Shown piece by piece: positions 1 through 8,168 of a DNA stretch of 50,843 nt (its first letter is position 1; each line of letters begins with the position of its first letter). The DNA comes from Secundilactobacillus hailunensis (GTDB taxonomy: Bacteria > Bacillota > Bacilli > Lactobacillales > Lactobacillaceae), in the NCBI RefSeq assembly GCF_005405185.1, contig NZ_BJDO01000016.1:1-50843 (forward strand), read 5' to 3'. The position numbers and the translations under genes were made by a program. A model generated the notes under the pieces. It made no database searches and was not told the DNA's origin. It was given only the letters and a program-made list of their open reading frames with translations.

Positions 1-5
1 AGAAA

Positions 6-40
6 CGGCCTCACTCCAGACGAATACTGGAGTGAAGCCG
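6..40 (-). terminator. Probable terminator hairpin at window edge
   Basis: Positions 6-19 pair with 27-40 (14 pairs with one mismatch, 7-base loop). Read on the minus strand the hairpin is followed by TTTCT before the window ends, so it could terminate minus-strand transcription; the rest of the T tract is outside the window. It is not followed by T residues on the plus strand. Confidence 0.55.
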
Positions 41-81
41 CTTAGGAACACATAAAACTTTATATTATTTCATTTGTCAAC

Positions 82-110
82 TTGACAGGGCATAGTGCAT
101 CCGATAAAGT
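82..110 (+). promoter_or_regulatory. Promoter-like element without a downstream gene
   Basis: TTGACA at 82-87 and TAAAGT at 105-110 with a 17-base spacer form a near-consensus sigma-A promoter. No convincing coding sequence follows on this strand before the T-rich stretch at 268-275. It could drive a short non-coding transcript or be a chance match. Confidence 0.35.
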
Positions 111-246
111 TCATCGAAATAGGTCTTATTTGGGTTAAATGGCCGGAAGCTGAGTTTTGGCGCACTGTTAGACCATATCGAAGTATTGAACAAATGGCCA
201 TTTATTACTATTTTCAGTTAAGAAGTCAATTAGGATACTTACTAAC

Positions 247-275
247 AGAGACTTATGGCACAGCCTCTTTTTTTT
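247..275 (+). terminator. Weak hairpin followed by eight T residues
   Basis: AGAGAC at about 247 can pair with GCCTCT at about 262-267, with one A-C mismatch, followed directly by a run of T. It overlaps the last codon region of the convergent GGDEF gene. The stem is short, so termination would be inefficient. The sequence may also be a relic of a repeat end. Confidence 0.35.
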
Positions 276-1437
276 AGTTGGCTCCCATAATCGTATTGCC
301 TTCCAACGTCACGCGGTTACGACCATGTTGCTTTGAAAGGTAGAGGCTGCGGTCGGCCATTTTATAGACGTCGTGCGCGTCATAGTGATCTAGCCGGCTA
401 TTGGCCTGACCGACCGAAGCGGTGACGTTGATCGTTGAAGTGCCAATGGAAAAGGACAGCTGGCTGATTCGCTGGCGAATTTGGTCAGCGACTTTGAAGG
501 CCGCGTCACTATCTGAGAAATCGGCATGAATGATTAAACAGAACTCTTCGCCACCAATGCGATAGGCGTTTGCCGGATAAGGAGAACTGACAGCAAACTG
601 GGCTAATTCTTGAGCAATCGCTTTGAGCACGGTGTTGCCTACTAGGTGGCCATAGTTATCGTTGACCTGTTTAAACAAATCAATATCCAACTCAAAAATG
701 GCGTATGGTTTCCGGTCGACCCGAAATTGTTCGTGAGCTTCAGCGAGGTCCTTATCGAATTTGCTGAAGTTATCAAGTAAAGTCAGACCATCGCGGTTAG
801 CCATTTTATTAGCTTGTGCGTTGCGCTTTAGGAGCCGACTGGAAGACAATGTATATTCAATGCCAACGATACTGAGGATAACCAGCGCTGTGATCTGGCG
901 GATCCAAAAGTAAGGGTCGGTTGGGACGCCAAACAAACAGGATATGAGTGCCAGGGTGATAAATCCTAGTACCCCTAAAGCGAGGTACATTAAGGCTGTA
1001 TGCCTGAGTAACAGCTTACCCCGGTGATAACAAGCAACGAGGACGGCCACAAAGGCTACGTAATAGATGGCCGTGTAAAGTGGGAGAGCGGGTGTGAAAA
1101 ACAACACGTACAGTAACATTAAAGTGGCTTCAATGATGACCTCTAGCCAGATATCAAGGTAGACGTCAATGAGAAACATACTGACGATGATCATATTTAA
1201 AAAGGTCCAGTGAAGGCCAAAAGCGTTCGCTGCAATGCCAGAACTAAGCCATGATTGACCCCAGAGATAGATAAAATAAAGGGTGCTTAACGCAATTTCG
1301 ATTAGTGGCTTAACCCGTTTAACTCGCGGATTAGGCAGTTCCTCTAGCCAGTATAAAAATGCGATCGTACCGCTGAGAACAATCATGTTGGTGATCAAAG
1401 AAACGATAAAGGAGACCCAAATATCAAATGGCTTCAT
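274..1437 (-). CDS. Membrane-bound GGDEF protein (putative diguanylate cyclase)
   Basis: The 387-residue protein has about six hydrophobic helices in its first 200 residues, then a GGDEF domain from about residue 215 to the end. The signature is present as RIGGEEF near residue 310, and the upstream metal and nucleotide region ELDIDLFKQVNDNYGH is intact. Enzymes of this family make cyclic di-GMP from two GTP at the inner face of the membrane, and the membrane part is probably a sensor. No EAL or HD-GYP phosphodiesterase and no c-di-GMP receptor gene is seen nearby. The GGEEF variant is compatible with activity. It stands alone, in the opposite direction to cydA. Confidence 0.9.
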   Translation of the reverse strand: MKPFDIWVSFIVSLITNMIVLSGTIAFLYWLEELPNPRVKRVKPLIEIALSTLYFIYLWGQSWLSSGIAANAFGLHWTFLNMIIVSMFLIDVYLDIWLEVIIEATLMLLYVLFFTPALPLYTAIYYVAFVAVLVACYHRGKLLLRHTALMYLALGVLGFITLALISCLFGVPTDPYFWIRQITALVILSIVGIEYTLSSSRLLKRNAQANKMANRDGLTLLDNFSKFDKDLAEAHEQFRVDRKPYAIFELDIDLFKQVNDNYGHLVGNTVLKAIAQELAQFAVSSPYPANAYRIGGEEFCLIIHADFSDSDAAFKVADQIRQRISQLSFSIGTSTINVTASVGQANSRLDHYDAHDVYKMADRSLYLSKQHGRNRVTLEGNTIMGAN

Positions 1438-1548
1438 AGCTTATACTTCCCCGTCAATAAGTCTGTAATCTTTATGACTATCATAACAAACTTGTCTGGT
1501 GAGTGAAAAGAAACAGTCTCAATAAGATGTCATATTATGCTGCCAAAT

Positions 1549-1598
1549 AAAAACACCTGAGCACCGGTCAGTGTTTGACCATGCTCAGGCGTTTTTAT
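1549..1598. terminator. Bidirectional terminator downstream of the DUF2187 gene
   Basis: CCTGAGCA at 1556-1563 pairs with TGCTCAGG at 1582-1589, with an inner GGTCA/TGACC stem. A runs flank on the left and T runs on the right, so it can work in both directions. On the minus strand it lies just after the stop codon of the DUF2187 gene. Confidence 0.85.
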
Positions 1599-1611
1599 TA
1601 AATCGGCTTAA

Positions 1612-1833
1612 TTAAGCCTCATCATCAGTAGCTTCAGTATCCGTAGTTTCCGGTGCTGCCTTGATTAATTTCAATTTCTTCTTGTTGATCACAACGCGAT
1701 CGTGATACTTATCCAGAATTTCTGTATCATCGCTCTTAAAAGTGACCATAAAGGAATTTTGGTATGCTTTATCAATGAACCCGGTAAAGTCTTGGCCTTC
1801 TAGTTTAAAACTAACTTGATCGCCAATTTTCAT
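1612..1833 (-). CDS. DUF2187 family small protein
   Basis: A 73-residue protein beginning MKIGDQVSF, with a compact beta-rich body resembling the DUF2187 (YkvS-like) family and a short acidic tail ending in TDTEATDDEA. The function of the family is unknown. The start at 1833 is chosen because GGGAG lies nine bases upstream of it; an ATG three codons earlier directly abuts the GGGAG and is unlikely to be used. It has its own promoter at 1866-1894 and its own terminator, so it is a single-gene unit. Confidence 0.8.
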   Translation of the reverse strand: MKIGDQVSFKLEGQDFTGFIDKAYQNSFMVTFKSDDTEILDKYHDRVVINKKKLKLIKAAPETTDTEATDDEA

Positions 1834-1865
1834 TGAACTCATCTCCCAAAATTAAACATTTATAT

Positions 1866-1894
1866 AAGGTACTCGAAATTTAGTGATTTGTCAA
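1866..1894 (-). promoter_or_regulatory. Promoter of the DUF2187 gene
   Basis: On the minus strand TTGACA (1889-1894) and TACCTT (1866-1871) are separated by 17 bases, about 33 bases before the start codon at 1833. Confidence 0.55.
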
Positions 1895-1930
1895 TGAATA
1901 CCCTCCTTTTTAATTGAGACTTTAATCTTT

Positions 1931-1944
1931 TGTAAGGGCTTACG
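1931..1944. promoter_or_regulatory. Possible cre (CcpA) site before cydA
   Basis: TGTAAGGGCTTACG differs at two positions from the palindromic cre form TGTAAGCGCTTACA. It ends two bases before the -35 box of the cyd promoter. Catabolite control of cyd genes is known in other Bacillota. The central CG is GG here, so this is a tentative call. Confidence 0.4.
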
Positions 1945-1945
1945 G

Positions 1946-1974
1946 TTGAAGATTGATTAAGCACTCGATATAAT
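1946..1974 (+). promoter_or_regulatory. Promoter of the cyd genes
   Basis: TTGAAG (1946-1951), a 17-base spacer and a perfect TATAAT (1969-1974) lie about 105 bases before the cydA start. A second TATAAT is at 1999-2004 without a good -35. The 5' leader is about 100 bases; no obvious Rex palindrome was seen in it. Confidence 0.7.
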
Positions 1975-2079
1975 AAAACTATAAGTTTAGAATCTTTCTA
2001 TAATAATTTTGGTGTGTTTTAGCAATCATTTAGATTTAATTTGATAACGAATCATTGATTAATGTCAGGGGAGGGTAAT

Positions 2080-3540
2080 ATGTTAAATGCTGGTTTAACC
2101 GTATTAGGTTTATCGCGTTTTCAGTTCGCCATGACAACTGTTTTTCATTTTTTCTTCGTCCCATTTTCAATTGGGTTAGCCGTTATTGTCGCCATTATGG
2201 AGACCATGTACGTGATCAAAAAAGAGGTCACCTATAAAAAGATGGCGCAGTTCTGGGGTAAGATTTTCTTATACAGTTTCGCGGTTGGCGTTGTGACCGG
2301 GATCATTCAAGAATTTCAATTTGGCATGAACTGGTCTGAGTATTCACGGTTTATGGGGGATATCTTTGGTGCGCCATTAGCCATTGAAGCCTTAGCTGCG
2401 TTCTTCTTGGAGTCAACGTTTATCGGTCTTTGGATGTTTACTTGGGAACGGTTCAAACCGTGGATTCACGCGCTGTTTATTTGGCTGGTGGCACTTGGTT
2501 CATCGCTGTCCGCAGTTTGGATTTTGGCCGCTAACAGTTTTATGCAAAATTCGGTTGGCTTTGCCATCAATAAAACCACTGGCCGGGTCGTTATGACTAG
2601 CTTCAGCGCCGTAATTAAGAACCCACAGCTATGGCTGGAGCTGCCTCACGTTTTGATGGGTGCTGGTATTACTGCGTCCTTCGTGATTGCTGGCTGCTGT
2701 GCTTGGCGATTATTGAAGAAGGATCACGTCACTTTCTACCGGAAGTCGTTGAACGTTGCTTTGGTTATCGGTTTAATTGCTAGTTTGGGTTCCATGGCCG
2801 CTGGTGATTTTCAGACACGGTACCTCATTAATCAGCAGCCGATGAAGTTTGCTGCTATGGAAGGGTTATACAAGAATTCGACTAATAAGGGCAACTGGGC
2901 AGTCTACAGCAGTTTTAATACGAAACAGCATAAGACGACAGCATCATTGGACGTCCCATACGTGCTGAATATTTTAAGCTATCACAGACTGTCAGGAACG
3001 GTTAAGGGTCAAAATGCCATTAACAAAGAAATGCACGCAACTTATGATAAAAAGTTTGGTAAGGATATGAACTACTATGTACCAACTAAGACACTGTTCT
3101 GGAGTTTTCGTTTAATGGCGGTTTCTGGCGGCTTATTCGCGTTAGTAGCCATTGTTGGCCTATTCTTTAACCGCAGGAAATCCCAGCTGATCATGCGGCA
3201 GCGCTGGTTCCTGTACATTATGGGGCTGATGCTGTGGTTACCATTTTTGGTCAATACGGCTGGGTGGTTCATTACTGAATTAGGCCGTTATCCGTGGGTC
3301 GTCTACGGTTTACTGACCATTGCTGACGCGGTTTCACCAACGTCGACGGTGGGGTCATTGCTGTTTACGAACATCGTTTACTTCATGCTGTTTGCGGGAT
3401 TGGGACTGGTTATGATCGTGTTATCTCACCGAACGCTAAAGGCGGGGCCGGATGGTGTTGAAATGAACGGCTACTCGTCGGATGATACCACCGGTAAAGT
3501 CGAAGATCCTTACGGAACGGAGGCGTTTAACCATGACTAG
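2080..3540 (+). CDS. cydA: Cytochrome bd oxidase subunit I (CydA)
   Basis: The 486-residue integral membrane subunit I carries the hemes and quinol site of cytochrome bd, which oxidises quinol and reduces oxygen to water. Visible family marks are the N-terminal FQFAMTTVFHFFFVPF with the heme-ligand histidine (about residue 23), ELPHVLMGAG with the second histidine, and the TAGWFITELGRYPWVVYG block. The quinol-binding loop is of the short kind usual in Gram-positives. The start at 2080 is preceded by GGGGAGGG; an in-frame ATG at 2062 lies upstream of that site and is rejected. It overlaps cydB by eight bases, indicating translational coupling. In lactobacilli activity depends on supplied heme and usually on supplied quinone. 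Confidence 0.97.
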   Translation: MLNAGLTVLGLSRFQFAMTTVFHFFFVPFSIGLAVIVAIMETMYVIKKEVTYKKMAQFWGKIFLYSFAVGVVTGIIQEFQFGMNWSEYSRFMGDIFGAPLAIEALAAFFLESTFIGLWMFTWERFKPWIHALFIWLVALGSSLSAVWILAANSFMQNSVGFAINKTTGRVVMTSFSAVIKNPQLWLELPHVLMGAGITASFVIAGCCAWRLLKKDHVTFYRKSLNVALVIGLIASLGSMAAGDFQTRYLINQQPMKFAAMEGLYKNSTNKGNWAVYSSFNTKQHKTTASLDVPYVLNILSYHRLSGTVKGQNAINKEMHATYDKKFGKDMNYYVPTKTLFWSFRLMAVSGGLFALVAIVGLFFNRRKSQLIMRQRWFLYIMGLMLWLPFLVNTAGWFITELGRYPWVVYGLLTIADAVSPTSTVGSLLFTNIVYFMLFAGLGLVMIVLSHRTLKAGPDGVEMNGYSSDDTTGKVEDPYGTEAFNHD

Positions 3541-4540
3541 TGCGCAAATTCTCTGGTTTATACTGATTGGAGTGCTGTTTAGCGGTTTCTTCTTTCTGGA
3601 CGGTTTTGATTTTGGTATCGGCATGGCGATTAAGTTTTTTGGTCGTAACACGGCCGAACGGGACACCATTATTCAAACGATTGGTCCCCACTGGGATGGC
3701 AATGAAGTTTGGTTGATTACAGCCGGTGGCGCCATGTTTGCTTCATTTCCAATGTGGTATGCGTCATTGTTTTCCGGTTATTATATCGTGTTGTTCCTGA
3801 TATTAGTGGCGCTGATCTTCCGTGGAGTGTCGTTTGAATTCCGTGCCAATATGAAGACGGAAACTTGGCGGAATTTTTGGGAATGGGCTGCTACCATTGG
3901 CAGTTTCTGTGCCGCGTTTCTATTTGGCATGATGTTTACCAGTATGATCGAAGGGGTGCCCATGGACGCCAAGGGCAATATCTTTGGGTCCTTTACCACG
4001 TACGTTAACTGGTTCTCGTTGGTTGGTGGTGTAGCCGTCACCTTGATGTGCCTGATTCACGGATTGAACTTTTTACAGCTCAAAACGTTAGGCACGTTAC
4101 GCGATCGGGCGCAGTCTTGGAACAAAGTATTATACCCCGTCTTGATCGTTGGCGAAGTACTGTTTGTGGTCTTGCTGTACTTAAGCACTGACTTCTTTGA
4201 CCGCAAACCAGTGTCGACCTGGTCGATCTTGATCGTGCTGGTCTTATTGACCTTGATTGCTTGGTGGGGTGTGTTGAAAGCCCATAACTGGACAGCCTTT
4301 ATCGCCAGTGGTCTATCACTGATCAGTATCGTGGTCTTGATCTTTAATGGGTTATTCCCACGAGTGATGATTGCTACTAACAGTGCGCACTCTATTTTAA
4401 TCAAAGATGCCTCCAGTTCACCCTATACGCTGCACATTATGACGATCGTCGCCTTTTCAGTTTTGCCGATCGTCTTGATCTACTTCATTTGGAGCTACTG
4501 GGTCTTCTACAAACGACTTAAGAGTCCTAAGGCTGCTTAA
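3533..4540 (+). CDS. cydB: Cytochrome bd oxidase subunit II (CydB)
   Basis: A 335-residue subunit II with about eight or nine membrane helices. The N-terminal block has the family pattern FFLDGFDFGIG, followed by GPHWDGNEVWLITAGGAMFASFP. It forms the heterodimeric terminal oxidase with CydA. The ATG at 3533 is chosen because ACGGAGG lies 11 bases upstream, inside the end of cydA. The reading frame stays open for 17 more codons upstream, but those overlap cydA and lack a ribosome binding site. Confidence 0.97.
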   Translation: MTSAQILWFILIGVLFSGFFFLDGFDFGIGMAIKFFGRNTAERDTIIQTIGPHWDGNEVWLITAGGAMFASFPMWYASLFSGYYIVLFLILVALIFRGVSFEFRANMKTETWRNFWEWAATIGSFCAAFLFGMMFTSMIEGVPMDAKGNIFGSFTTYVNWFSLVGGVAVTLMCLIHGLNFLQLKTLGTLRDRAQSWNKVLYPVLIVGEVLFVVLLYLSTDFFDRKPVSTWSILIVLVLLTLIAWWGVLKAHNWTAFIASGLSLISIVVLIFNGLFPRVMIATNSAHSILIKDASSSPYTLHIMTIVAFSVLPIVLIYFIWSYWVFYKRLKSPKAA

Positions 4541-4562
4541 TATTTAGATGTAAATGAATTTT

Positions 4563-4598
4563 AATTCCTCCGAGTCCGCAAATTTGGAGGAATTTTTT
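4563..4598 (+). terminator. Terminator between cydAB and cydDC
   Basis: AATTCCTCC (4563-4571) pairs with GGAGGAATT (4586-4594), followed by TTTTTT. It lies in the 95-base gap between the oxidase and exporter genes, so part of the transcription may stop after cydAB. No strong promoter was seen between it and the next gene. Confidence 0.75.
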
Positions 4599-4635
4599 GA
4601 ATTAATCGCTTGATCAAGGATTAGGGGGGAGTTAA

Positions 4636-6372
4636 TTGATAGATAGGCGTTTATTTAAAATTCCGGGGATCATGCCCCGAATCGTGATGATTGCGTTTTT
4701 GACCCTAATTCAAGCAGTGATGATCGTCATTCAGGCACGGGCGCTGGCAATTGCCGTCGTACAGTTGTGGCGACTGAAACCGTTGACAACGATTGTGACG
4801 CCGACCCTAGTTTTTGCCGTGAGTTTTTTAGCTCGTCATCTGCTGACGGTCGCCCAAAACCGAGCCTTCTACCCGTTCGTTGAGAAAACTTCTGGTAAAA
4901 TGCGCGAACGTTTGATGACGAAACTGTTTCGGCTGGGACCAAGCCTAGTTGAAAGAACTGGAACCGGTAATATGGTGACCATGGCGCTTGAAGGCATCGA
5001 TAAGGTTCAGACCTACCTGATGCTGATCGTGATCAAAATTATGGACATGGGAATCACGCCGTGGGTCATTTTGCTCTACATTGCGTTTATGCAATGGAAA
5101 GAAGCCGTCTTTTTGCTGCTGATCTATCCTGTTATTATTTTATTTATGATCATTCTCGGTTTGGCGGCGAAGAGTAAGGCTGACCGGCAGTACGCTGGCT
5201 ATCAGCGATTGTCGAACAATTTCGTGGATACCTTAAGAGGGCTGGGGACACTCAAACAACTCGGTTTATCCAAACGGTATGCCGGCAACGTCTATTCCGT
5301 AAGTGAAGATTACCGGAAGGAAACCATGGCTACGTTACGGATCGCGATGACATCGACTTTTGCGCTGGACTTCTTTACCACGCTTTCAGTGGCTGTCGTG
5401 GCGGTTTTTCTGGGGTTTGACCTGCTGGCTGGCAAAATTATGTTGCTGCCAGCCCTCACGATTTTGACGCTGGCACCAGACTATTTTCTGCCAGTTCGCA
5501 ACTTTGCCAATGACTACCACGCAACGCTAAATGGTAAAAACGCGCTGAAGGCTGTTTTAGACGTGTTAGAAACGCCGGAAACGAATAATCGTAAGGTTTT
5601 GAAACAGTTGACATGGCACGCTGATTCTGAAATCAAATTTAATGATGTCGCATTCACGTATGAAGATGTGAAAACACCAACGCTGACCCACATTTCATTT
5701 GCGATTCACGGTTTCCAAAAAGTGGGCATTATTGGTGCTTCTGGTTCTGGAAAATCAACCCTGATCAATCTGATCGGTGGCTTTTTAACGCCTGACCAAA
5801 CCGGTCATATCAGTTTGAATGGGCAGCAGCTGCCGCACTTGAGTCAGGAAGTTTGGCAGCGCAACAGTCTTTACATTCCCCAATCACCGTATCTGTTTCA
5901 CGCTACGTTGCGTGAAAATGTTAGTTTTTATAAACCCAATGCTGATGAAGCCACGGTTAAAGCGGCTTGTGACAAGGCTGGCCTCACTGACTGGATTGCT
6001 GAATTACCGCAGGGACTAGCCACCATGATTGGTGAAGGCTCCCGTGGCGTTAGTGGGGGACAGGCGCAACGAATCGCCTTAGCACGGGCCTTCTTGGATG
6101 ACAGCCGGAAGATACTGCTCTTTGACGAGCCCACTGCTCATCTAGACATTGAAACGGAGGCGGCTTTGAAGCAGGATATGCTGCCATTAATGGCTAATCG
6201 GCTAGTCTTCTTTGCTACTCACCGGTTGCATTGGATCAATCAGATGGATTATGTATTGGTGATGGATCACGGCCGGTTAGTTGAACAGGGAACGCCAACT
6301 GAATTAGCCAGCCACGATGGGCCGTATACGAAATTACGCGCGGAAATGGGGGGATTACATGCACTCAATTAG
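4636..6372 (+). CDS. cydD: ABC exporter subunit CydD (thiol reductant exporter)
   Basis: A 578-residue half transporter: six membrane helices in roughly the first 310 residues, then an ATPase domain with Walker A GASGSGKST, signature VSGGQAQRIALARA, Walker B ILLFDEPTAHLD and a switch histidine in FFATHRL. Together with the next gene it forms the heterodimeric exporter (cysteine/glutathione in E. coli, with heme binding described) needed to assemble cytochrome bd. The N-terminal half is CydD-like; in Gram-positive naming the first gene is often called cydC. The TTG start at 4636 follows GGGGGGA. The 3' end overlaps the next gene by 14 bases. Confidence 0.92.
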   Translation: MIDRRLFKIPGIMPRIVMIAFLTLIQAVMIVIQARALAIAVVQLWRLKPLTTIVTPTLVFAVSFLARHLLTVAQNRAFYPFVEKTSGKMRERLMTKLFRLGPSLVERTGTGNMVTMALEGIDKVQTYLMLIVIKIMDMGITPWVILLYIAFMQWKEAVFLLLIYPVIILFMIILGLAAKSKADRQYAGYQRLSNNFVDTLRGLGTLKQLGLSKRYAGNVYSVSEDYRKETMATLRIAMTSTFALDFFTTLSVAVVAVFLGFDLLAGKIMLLPALTILTLAPDYFLPVRNFANDYHATLNGKNALKAVLDVLETPETNNRKVLKQLTWHADSEIKFNDVAFTYEDVKTPTLTHISFAIHGFQKVGIIGASGSGKSTLINLIGGFLTPDQTGHISLNGQQLPHLSQEVWQRNSLYIPQSPYLFHATLRENVSFYKPNADEATVKAACDKAGLTDWIAELPQGLATMIGEGSRGVSGGQAQRIALARAFLDDSRKILLFDEPTAHLDIETEAALKQDMLPLMANRLVFFATHRLHWINQMDYVLVMDHGRLVEQGTPTELASHDGPYTKLRAEMGGLHALN

Positions 6373-8104
6373 ACAGACATTTGCTCACGATACTTGGGTC
6401 ATGCCCTATTTGCGTAAATATAAATGGCTGTTGATGCTGGTGTTATTTCTTGGTACGATGACGTTTCTTTCCGCGGCTGCGTTAATGTTTAACTCGGGTT
6501 ATCTGATCAGTGAGGCCGCCCGCAGACCGGATTCAATCATTTATATTTACGTGCCAGTAGTGTTAGCACGGGCCTTCGGGATTGCTCGGCCAGTTTTTCG
6601 CTACTCGGAACGGCTGACGTCGCATAACTGGGTGCTGCGGATTGTCTCTGATTTTCGTAAGAAGCTGTATCAGGCCGTGGAAGTGAAGGCTTCCGCTATT
6701 AAGCAGACCCACCAGACCGGCGATATTCTCAGCATCTTAGCCAATGACATCGACCACATTGAAAATCTGTACCTGCGAACCGTTTTTCCAATCGTGATCG
6801 GCTGGCTACTGTATCTATTTATTATTATCGGTATCGGCGTTTTTAGCTGGCCGACCGCTTTATTGATGGCACTCCTATTAGGGGTGATCGTGGTTGTCAT
6901 GCCCTTACTATCCGTGGCCGTCAATGGTGCGCGGGAGTTTAAGCAAAAACAGATTCAGTCTCAGTTTTATACTAATTTGACCGATGAAGTCCTCGGGCTA
7001 ACTGACTGGGTGATCTCTGGTCGTTATGCCGATTTTATGGCGCTGCAAAAAAAGCCGATTAAGCGAATCGCCACACTGCGCCGGCAGGATCATTACTTTC
7101 AGTGGTGGCGCGGCTTTGCGGTTCAAGGCTGCTTTTTACTGGCCGTTGTTACGCTTTTAGTCTGGTCTGGGACCGCGTTTACGGCAACGAAGGGTATGGC
7201 TAACTGGGTGGCAGCTTTTGCACTAGCACTTTTTCCCATTATTGAGCCATTTCTAGAGATCAGTCAGGGTGCCAGTGAATGGCCGGTCTACCGGCAGTCG
7301 ATTGAACGGGTCAATGCGCTGTCTAATGATCAGCCTAAACAAACGCCGCAATCGACGTTAACTGGACCCGTGACTGAGATCAACGTTGATCACGTGACGT
7401 TTAGTTACCCAGATGATGATCGACTGATTCTAAAGAACGTTTCGTTAAAGATTAAGCAGGGTGAAAAGATTGCGCTACTGGGACCCAGCGGCGCGGGAAA
7501 AAGTACGCTGTTAAAATTACTGTTAGGTGATCAAACACCAACGAAAGGGACTGTCACCATTAACGGCACGCCAATTAATGAACTGCAGCAGCAACGCGCC
7601 CAACTCTTTGGCGTGCTGGATCAGCAGCCATACTTGTTTAATACAACGGTGATGAATAACGTCCGGCTGGGGAATCTGCAGGCCACTGATGAGCAGGTGA
7701 AGACAGCCATTGAAGCAGTTGAACTTAAACCGCTGATCGACTCTTTACCAGCTGGTTACGAGACTGAGGTTCAGGAGTCAGGGACGCGTTTTTCTGGCGG
7801 TGAACGGCAGCGGTTATCATTGGCGCGGATTTTACTGCAGGACGCACCAATTATCATCTTGGATGAACCCACCGTCAGTCTGGATCCGATTACGGAGCGG
7901 CACTTACTGGATACGGTATTTAAAGTTTTGCACGATAAGACGATTATTTGGGTCACCCACCATTTAGCTGGTGTTGATCATGTGGATCAAGTTCGTTTTC
8001 TGGAAAATGGCGTTTTTGATCTGCAGGGGACTCCGCAGGCACTATACCGTGATGAACCACGGTTTCGTAAACTATATGCACTAGACGCAGGTCGAAACGA
8101 TTAA
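6359..8104 (+). CDS. cydC: ABC exporter subunit CydC (thiol reductant exporter)
   Basis: A 581-residue partner half transporter with membrane helices up to about residue 310 and an ATPase domain with Walker A GPSGAGKST, signature FSGGERQRLSLAR, Walker B IIILDEPTVSLD and histidine in WVTHHL. The CydC mark is the N-terminal block with LMFNSGYLIS and the ERLTSHNWVLRI segment. The ATG at 6359 overlaps the end of cydD and has GGGGGG just upstream; 14 further in-frame codons upstream are ignored. It ends just before a strong terminator, closing the cyd cluster. Confidence 0.92.
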   Translation: MHSIRQTFAHDTWVMPYLRKYKWLLMLVLFLGTMTFLSAAALMFNSGYLISEAARRPDSIIYIYVPVVLARAFGIARPVFRYSERLTSHNWVLRIVSDFRKKLYQAVEVKASAIKQTHQTGDILSILANDIDHIENLYLRTVFPIVIGWLLYLFIIIGIGVFSWPTALLMALLLGVIVVVMPLLSVAVNGAREFKQKQIQSQFYTNLTDEVLGLTDWVISGRYADFMALQKKPIKRIATLRRQDHYFQWWRGFAVQGCFLLAVVTLLVWSGTAFTATKGMANWVAAFALALFPIIEPFLEISQGASEWPVYRQSIERVNALSNDQPKQTPQSTLTGPVTEINVDHVTFSYPDDDRLILKNVSLKIKQGEKIALLGPSGAGKSTLLKLLLGDQTPTKGTVTINGTPINELQQQRAQLFGVLDQQPYLFNTTVMNNVRLGNLQATDEQVKTAIEAVELKPLIDSLPAGYETEVQESGTRFSGGERQRLSLARILLQDAPIIILDEPTVSLDPITERHLLDTVFKVLHDKTIIWVTHHLAGVDHVDQVRFLENGVFDLQGTPQALYRDEPRFRKLYALDAGRND

Positions 8105-8109
8105 CCAAT

Positions 8110-8155
8110 AAAGCCCATTAGTCATTTCTCAAATGAAAAATGACTAATGGGCTTT
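8110..8155. terminator. Bidirectional terminator between cydC and the polyprenyl-synthase-like gene
   Basis: An 18-bp perfect stem (8110-8127 with 8138-8155) with A and T ends serves the two convergent genes. Confidence 0.9.
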
Positions 8156-8168
8156 GATGTGCGGTTCG

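Noticed and set aside
95-277. 60-codon open frame on the plus strand near the window start
   Set aside because: It starts with GTG without a convincing ribosome binding site, has no recognisable family features, and runs into the T-rich hairpin region.
2062-2079. Upstream ATG for cydA
   Set aside because: The Shine-Dalgarno sequence GGGGAGGG lies between it and the ATG at 2080, so the downstream start is used.
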